Under the pieces are notes generated by a model that saw only the letters and a program-made list of their open reading frames with translations, had not been told where the DNA came from and did not search any database. Made by a program: the position numbers and the translations under genes. Positions 5,917 through 8,394 of a stretch of DNA of 8,394 nucleotides are shown here, piece after piece (the first letter of the stretch is position 1; each line of letters starts with the position of its first letter). Source of the stretch: a bacterium (GTDB lineage: Bacteria > JAMCPX01); contig JAKAHI010000043.1 in assembly GCA_021815065.1 (NCBI GenBank), positions 1-8,394 on the forward strand, in the 5' to 3' direction.

Positions 5917-7860
5917 ATGGCTGATGAAGAATACAAAAGACCATCCCCTGATAAGCTGCTGAAGCTCTCGCAGCAGGCGGAAGCCTCAAAGCACCGGGGC
6001 AGGCTCACCGTATACTTCGGGTTTGCACCGGGCGTCGGCAAGACATTCGCGATGCTGAATGACGCGCGCCTGCATAAAAGCGAAGGTGCCGACATGGTCG
6101 TGGGGTATGCGGAAACCCACGGCAGAAAGGAGACCGATGCACTGCTCGAAGGTCTGGAGATAATCCAGCCCCTGACCATCGAGTACATGGGCGTAAAACT
6201 CAGGGAACTTGACACGGCAAAGGTCCTGGAACGCAAACCCGCACTTGTCATCGTGGATGAGCTTGCGCACACGAACGCACCGGGCTCTCACAATGCAAAG
6301 CGGTACATGGACATAGAGGAGATACTGAACGCCGGCATCGATGTCTATACGACCGTGAACGTCCAGCACATCGAGAGCCTGAACGATATCATTTCCCAGA
6401 TCACGGGCATCAGGGTGCGGGAAACGGTACCCGACACCTTCATCGAATCCGCTCAGGAGATCAAACTTATCGATCTTACGCCCGAAGAACTGCTGAACAG
6501 ACTCGCGGAAGGCAAGGTCTACGTCAAGGACATGGCAGGACTTGCGGTGAACAGCTTTTTCCGCTCCGGAAACCTGTTCGCACTCAGGCAGCTTGCACTC
6601 AGGATCGTGGCAGACCGGGTGGACGAGCGGATGCGGGGTTACATGCAGGCGCACGCGATTGCCGGACCATGGCCTGCACGGGAATTCGTCCTTGTTGCCG
6701 TCTATGCCAGTCCCTATGCGGAGAAACTGGTACGCTCTGCGTTCAGATTCGCGAATGAGCTCAATGCAGAATGGATAGCGTTCTATGCCGAGACCGAAGG
6801 TCACAAGAAACTGTCCGCGCAGGAAATCGAATGGCTGGACAGGGCAATGGATCTGGCGAAGAAGCTCGGTGCAGGAGTCGTGTGGATAAAGGCTGATGAT
6901 GTGGTACAGGCAATTGTTGATTATATCCGGGACAATAATGTAACGAAGATCGTCATGGGAAAAAGCCGTCATTTCGGATTGTTTCCCTCAATCTCGCAAA
7001 AGGTCCTGACCAGGACACCCAATGTAGACGTCTACATGATAGATGCGAAAATCGACAGCGAAAAATCACGATTGGCGATCAGAAAGCCGTTGATCACCTC
7101 AAGCCCGAAGAAATATGCAGTGGGTGTCCTCGCTGTTACCGTGATGTCGTTTGTGGCATTTCTTCTCCGCAACAGCCTCAGCCAGATCAACCTGTTGTTT
7201 TTGCTTCTGCTGCCGGTTATCGTGAGTGCAATTTATATCGGCAGAGGACCGTCCTTTGTTTCGGCCATACTCAGTTTACTGATTTTCGACTATCTGTTTG
7301 TGAAACCCTATTACAGCTTTGCAATCTCCGACACAGGGTATTTCTTTTCCTATACCCTTTATATGGCCATCGCCATAGTAATAAGCAACCTGGCGTATAA
7401 GCTGCGGAACAAGATCGGATCGCTGAAAAGGAGCGAAGCAAGGAACATTGCTTTTTACGGATTAAGCAGAGACCTGGTCACGGCCGGTAACGTGGAACAG
7501 GTGCTCGCGATCCTGGTTCGCCATACCACGCAGATATTCCGCTGCGACCTCGCGATCTTTTTGCCTTCCGGCGATAAACTGGCTGTAAAAACGAAAACCG
7601 CCGGCTTCGAGATCAATGACAAGGTACAAGGCGTTGCAGCGTGGGTATTACTCAATAAGCAGGCCGCGGGCCATGGAACAAGCAGGCTGCCGCAGGAACG
7701 GGGCACCTATCTGCCGATGATGGTGGAAGATACTATCATAGGAGTGATCGGTTTCCTGTCCGACAACTCTGAACAGATGATACACCCCGAGAACATGGCG
7801 GTCATGGAGACCATTGCACGCCTCGGAGCCATGGCTATTGAACGGAACAGGCCAAAATAG
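5917..7860 (+). CDS. kdpD: Short KdpD: sensor protein without a histidine kinase domain
   Basis: Full-length KdpD (about 900 residues) senses potassium and phosphorylates KdpE. This 647-residue protein has only the sensory part. Residues 27-235 are the KdpD N-terminal domain with Walker A GFAPGVGKT (35-43) and Walker B LVIVDELAHTNAPGS (110-124). Residues about 253-378 are a universal stress protein (USP) domain. Four membrane helices lie at about 399-418, 424-441, 445-462 and 474-493 (DUF4118), followed by a basic stretch (KLRNKIGSLKR) and a GAF-like domain at about 520-640. The reading frame stops after AIERNRPK, where the dimerisation/phospho-acceptor helix would begin, and no H-box or ATPase motifs occur downstream. 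In the USP domain, YAS (263-265), then 20 residues, then WIAFY (286-290) resembles the SxS-x20-FTAxY motif reported for c-di-AMP binding by S. aureus KdpD, with Tyr in place of the first Ser. The start lacks a strong ribosome binding site, so coupling to kdpC is likely. It may modulate Kdp directly or bind a separate partner. Confidence 0.93.
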   Translation: MADEEYKRPSPDKLLKLSQQAEASKHRGRLTVYFGFAPGVGKTFAMLNDARLHKSEGADMVVGYAETHGRKETDALLEGLEIIQPLTIEYMGVKLRELDTAKVLERKPALVIVDELAHTNAPGSHNAKRYMDIEEILNAGIDVYTTVNVQHIESLNDIISQITGIRVRETVPDTFIESAQEIKLIDLTPEELLNRLAEGKVYVKDMAGLAVNSFFRSGNLFALRQLALRIVADRVDERMRGYMQAHAIAGPWPAREFVLVAVYASPYAEKLVRSAFRFANELNAEWIAFYAETEGHKKLSAQEIEWLDRAMDLAKKLGAGVVWIKADDVVQAIVDYIRDNNVTKIVMGKSRHFGLFPSISQKVLTRTPNVDVYMIDAKIDSEKSRLAIRKPLITSSPKKYAVGVLAVTVMSFVAFLLRNSLSQINLLFLLLLPVIVSAIYIGRGPSFVSAILSLLIFDYLFVKPYYSFAISDTGYFFSYTLYMAIAIVISNLAYKLRNKIGSLKRSEARNIAFYGLSRDLVTAGNVEQVLAILVRHTTQIFRCDLAIFLPSGDKLAVKTKTAGFEINDKVQGVAAWVLLNKQAAGHGTSRLPQERGTYLPMMVEDTIIGVIGFLSDNSEQMIHPENMAVMETIARLGAMAIERNRPK

Positions 7861-7906
7861 AAACCGTCCAGCGGCCCCGGAAATGATGTACCTAAATCCG
7901 TATACT

Positions 7907-7960
7907 TAGACGCAAGATTGGACGCGAGATTATTTTTTGGACGCGGGTAGACGCAAGATT
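7907..7960 (+). repeat. Repeat cluster 1 of motif AGACGCRAGATT
   Basis: Copies are AGACGCAAGATT (7908-7919), GGACGCGAGATT (7920-7931, directly abutting the first), a partial GGACGCGGG (7939-7947) and AGACGCAAGATT (7949-7960). The first 41 bases (7907-7947) align with cluster 2 at 8101-8143, so the clusters are diverged copies of one longer unit. Function is unknown. Confidence 0.8.
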
Positions 7961-8048
7961 TTTACACCTTATTGCCCGCTGAACCGCTTGTAATAAGCAT
8001 CAGAAGGATTTTATGCATTTTTACCATCCATTTTTTGTCTTATTTCAG

Positions 8049-8060
8049 ATTCTTGCGTCT
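8049..8060 (-). repeat. Single inverted copy of the AGACGCRAGATT motif
   Basis: ATTCTTGCGTCT at 8049-8060 reads AGACGCAAGAAT on the minus strand, one base from the consensus. It lies alone between the two plus-strand clusters and opposes them, so RNA across the region could pair this copy with either cluster. Confidence 0.7.
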
Positions 8061-8100
8061 AAAGGGATGAAACGATTATTACACTTATATTTCAATCAAT

Positions 8101-8146
8101 TAGACGCGAGAATGCACGCGAGATTATTGTGTTTAGACGCGAGATT
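8101..8146 (+). repeat. Repeat cluster 2 of motif AGACGCRAGATT
   Basis: Copies are AGACGCGAGAAT (8102-8113), GCACGCGAGATT (8114-8125, abutting) and AGACGCGAGATT (8135-8146). The order and spacing repeat those of cluster 1, 194 bases upstream, with scattered substitutions and a two-base length difference in the T-rich spacer. Confidence 0.8.
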
Positions 8147-8170
8147 TGTGTTTCCTCTCCTGTTACGGGT

Positions 8171-8189
8171 ACCCATCCGGGGGATGGGT
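8171..8189. repeat. GC-rich hairpin
   Basis: ACCCATCC (8171-8178) pairs perfectly with GGATGGGT (8182-8189) around a GGG loop. No T-tract follows, so it is not a standard terminator in either direction. It resembles dispersed intergenic hairpin repeats. Confidence 0.55.
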
Positions 8190-8215
8190 GGGGAAAAAGG
8201 TGAGGTCTTGTTTAT

Positions 8216-8241
8216 CCCCTCTAAAAAGAGTGGCACAGGGG
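8216..8241. repeat. Composite imperfect hairpin, dispersed-repeat type
   Basis: CCCC (8216-8219) can pair with GGGG (8238-8241). Inside it, CTCT (8219-8222) can pair with AGAG (8227-8230), sharing base 8219. Sequences of this form (C-run, A/T-rich loop, ACAGGGG) recur between genes in many environmental bacterial genomes; whether they recur here cannot be seen from one window. Confidence 0.4.
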
Positions 8242-8252
8242 TGTGAGAAATT

Positions 8253-8273
8253 CCTTCCCCTTTTAGGGGAAGG
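8253..8273. repeat. Perfect 9-bp hairpin, dispersed-repeat type
   Basis: CCTTCCCCT (8253-8261) pairs with AGGGGAAGG (8265-8273) around a TTT loop, followed by TTAGGATGAGG. The minus-strand reading (CCTCATCCTAACCTTCCCC) is of a common intergenic repeat type. It lacks a T-tract, so I do not call it a terminator. Confidence 0.6.
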
Positions 8274-8323
8274 TTAGGATGAGGTCTCACTCTTCATTTT
8301 TATAGAAAATTCCATCGTAATTT

Positions 8324-8384
8324 ACCCCGTTAGAAACTTTATAATTTTATTGAGCTCAACCAAGCTTGTCCTTTCTAACGGGGT
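8324..8384. repeat. Perfect 13-bp inverted repeat with 35-base interior
   Basis: ACCCCGTTAGAAA (8324-8336) is the exact reverse complement of TTTCTAACGGGGT (8372-8384). The interior (8337-8371) is AT-rich and contains the 10-bp palindrome TTGAGCTCAA (8350-8359). No T-tract follows the right arm. It could be a structured RNA end, a small non-autonomous mobile element or the edge of something beyond the window. Confidence 0.7.
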
Positions 8385-8394
8385 TTGATATATG

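Larger units (their letters stand above)
7861..8394. other. Gene-free, repeat-rich region downstream of kdpD
   Basis: No reading frame here looks like a real protein: the frames that exist translate repeat sequence. No kdpE, histidine kinase remnant, tRNA or clear intrinsic terminator for the kdp transcript is visible. The base composition is patchy, with AT-rich stretches alternating with GC-rich hairpins. The contents are two clusters of a 12-bp motif, three hairpin-type repeats between about 8160 and 8275, and an inverted repeat at 8324-8384, listed separately. Confidence 0.8.

Noticed and set aside
5986..6972. 328-codon minus-strand frame inside kdpD
   Set aside because: Antisense to the conserved KdpD N-terminal and USP domains; no recognisable motifs.
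7861..7960. Remnant of a KdpD kinase domain after a premature stop or frameshift
   Set aside because: No H-box, N-box or G-box coding similarity is visible in any frame after 7860; the sequence turns directly into repeats.
7907..8146. Possible CRISPR array
   Set aside because: The repeat unit is only 12 bp, some copies abut, spacing is irregular, one copy is inverted, and there are no uniform spacers.
8013..8290. Short frames on both strands (77 codons at 8013-8246 +, 64 codons at 8096-8290 -)
   Set aside because: They translate the hairpin and AGACGC repeats; peptides such as HPNLPLKGEG are a familiar artefact of intergenic repeats.

Overview
This window holds a complete, riboswitch-controlled high-affinity potassium uptake operon on the + strand: kdpA, kdpB, kdpC, then a short kdpD. 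To its left is a divergent multi-PAS sensor protein that runs off the window's left edge. To its right is a gene-free, repeat-rich stretch. The codon use, the widely distributed Kdp genes and the dispersed-repeat debris suggest a free-living, moderately GC bacterium. A Desulfobacterota- or Nitrospirota-like genome would fit, but the sequence alone does not prove a lineage.

Region by region: 1-1044 (minus strand) encodes the first 348 residues of a protein with two complete PAS domains and the start of a third. 1045-1430 is the divergent intergenic region. It holds a TTGACA-type promoter reading towards kdp, an aptamer of the ydaO/yuaA class (c-di-AMP riboswitch) at about 1222-1350, and a perfect 11-bp intrinsic terminator with a U-tract at 1365-1393. 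A well-placed ribosome binding site then opens a 15-codon reading frame (1431-1478) that overlaps the start of kdpA. kdpA (1463-3256), kdpB (3259-5325), kdpC (5341-5913) and kdpD (5917-7860) are packed with gaps of 2, 15 and 3 bases, so they are almost certainly one transcript.

How the parts fit: KdpA is the potassium-selective channel-like subunit, KdpB the P-type ATPase and KdpC the accessory subunit. By family precedent, c-di-AMP accumulates when potassium is plentiful, binds the leader RNA and favours the terminator, shutting the operon off. The KdpD here has the N-terminal nucleotide-binding domain, the universal stress protein (USP) domain, the four-helix membrane domain and a GAF-like domain. 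It stops just before the histidine kinase would start, and no kdpE follows. The usual KdpD/KdpE phosphorelay is therefore absent locally and the RNA switch probably does the transcriptional work. The USP domain keeps part of the motif linked to c-di-AMP binding in Staphylococcus aureus KdpD, so the same messenger may act twice, on RNA and on protein.

7861-8394 has no credible gene. It contains two clusters of a 12-bp motif (consensus AGACGCRAGATT) organised as a diverged direct repeat of about 42 bp, several GC-rich hairpins of dispersed-repeat type, and a perfect 13-bp inverted repeat close to the right edge.
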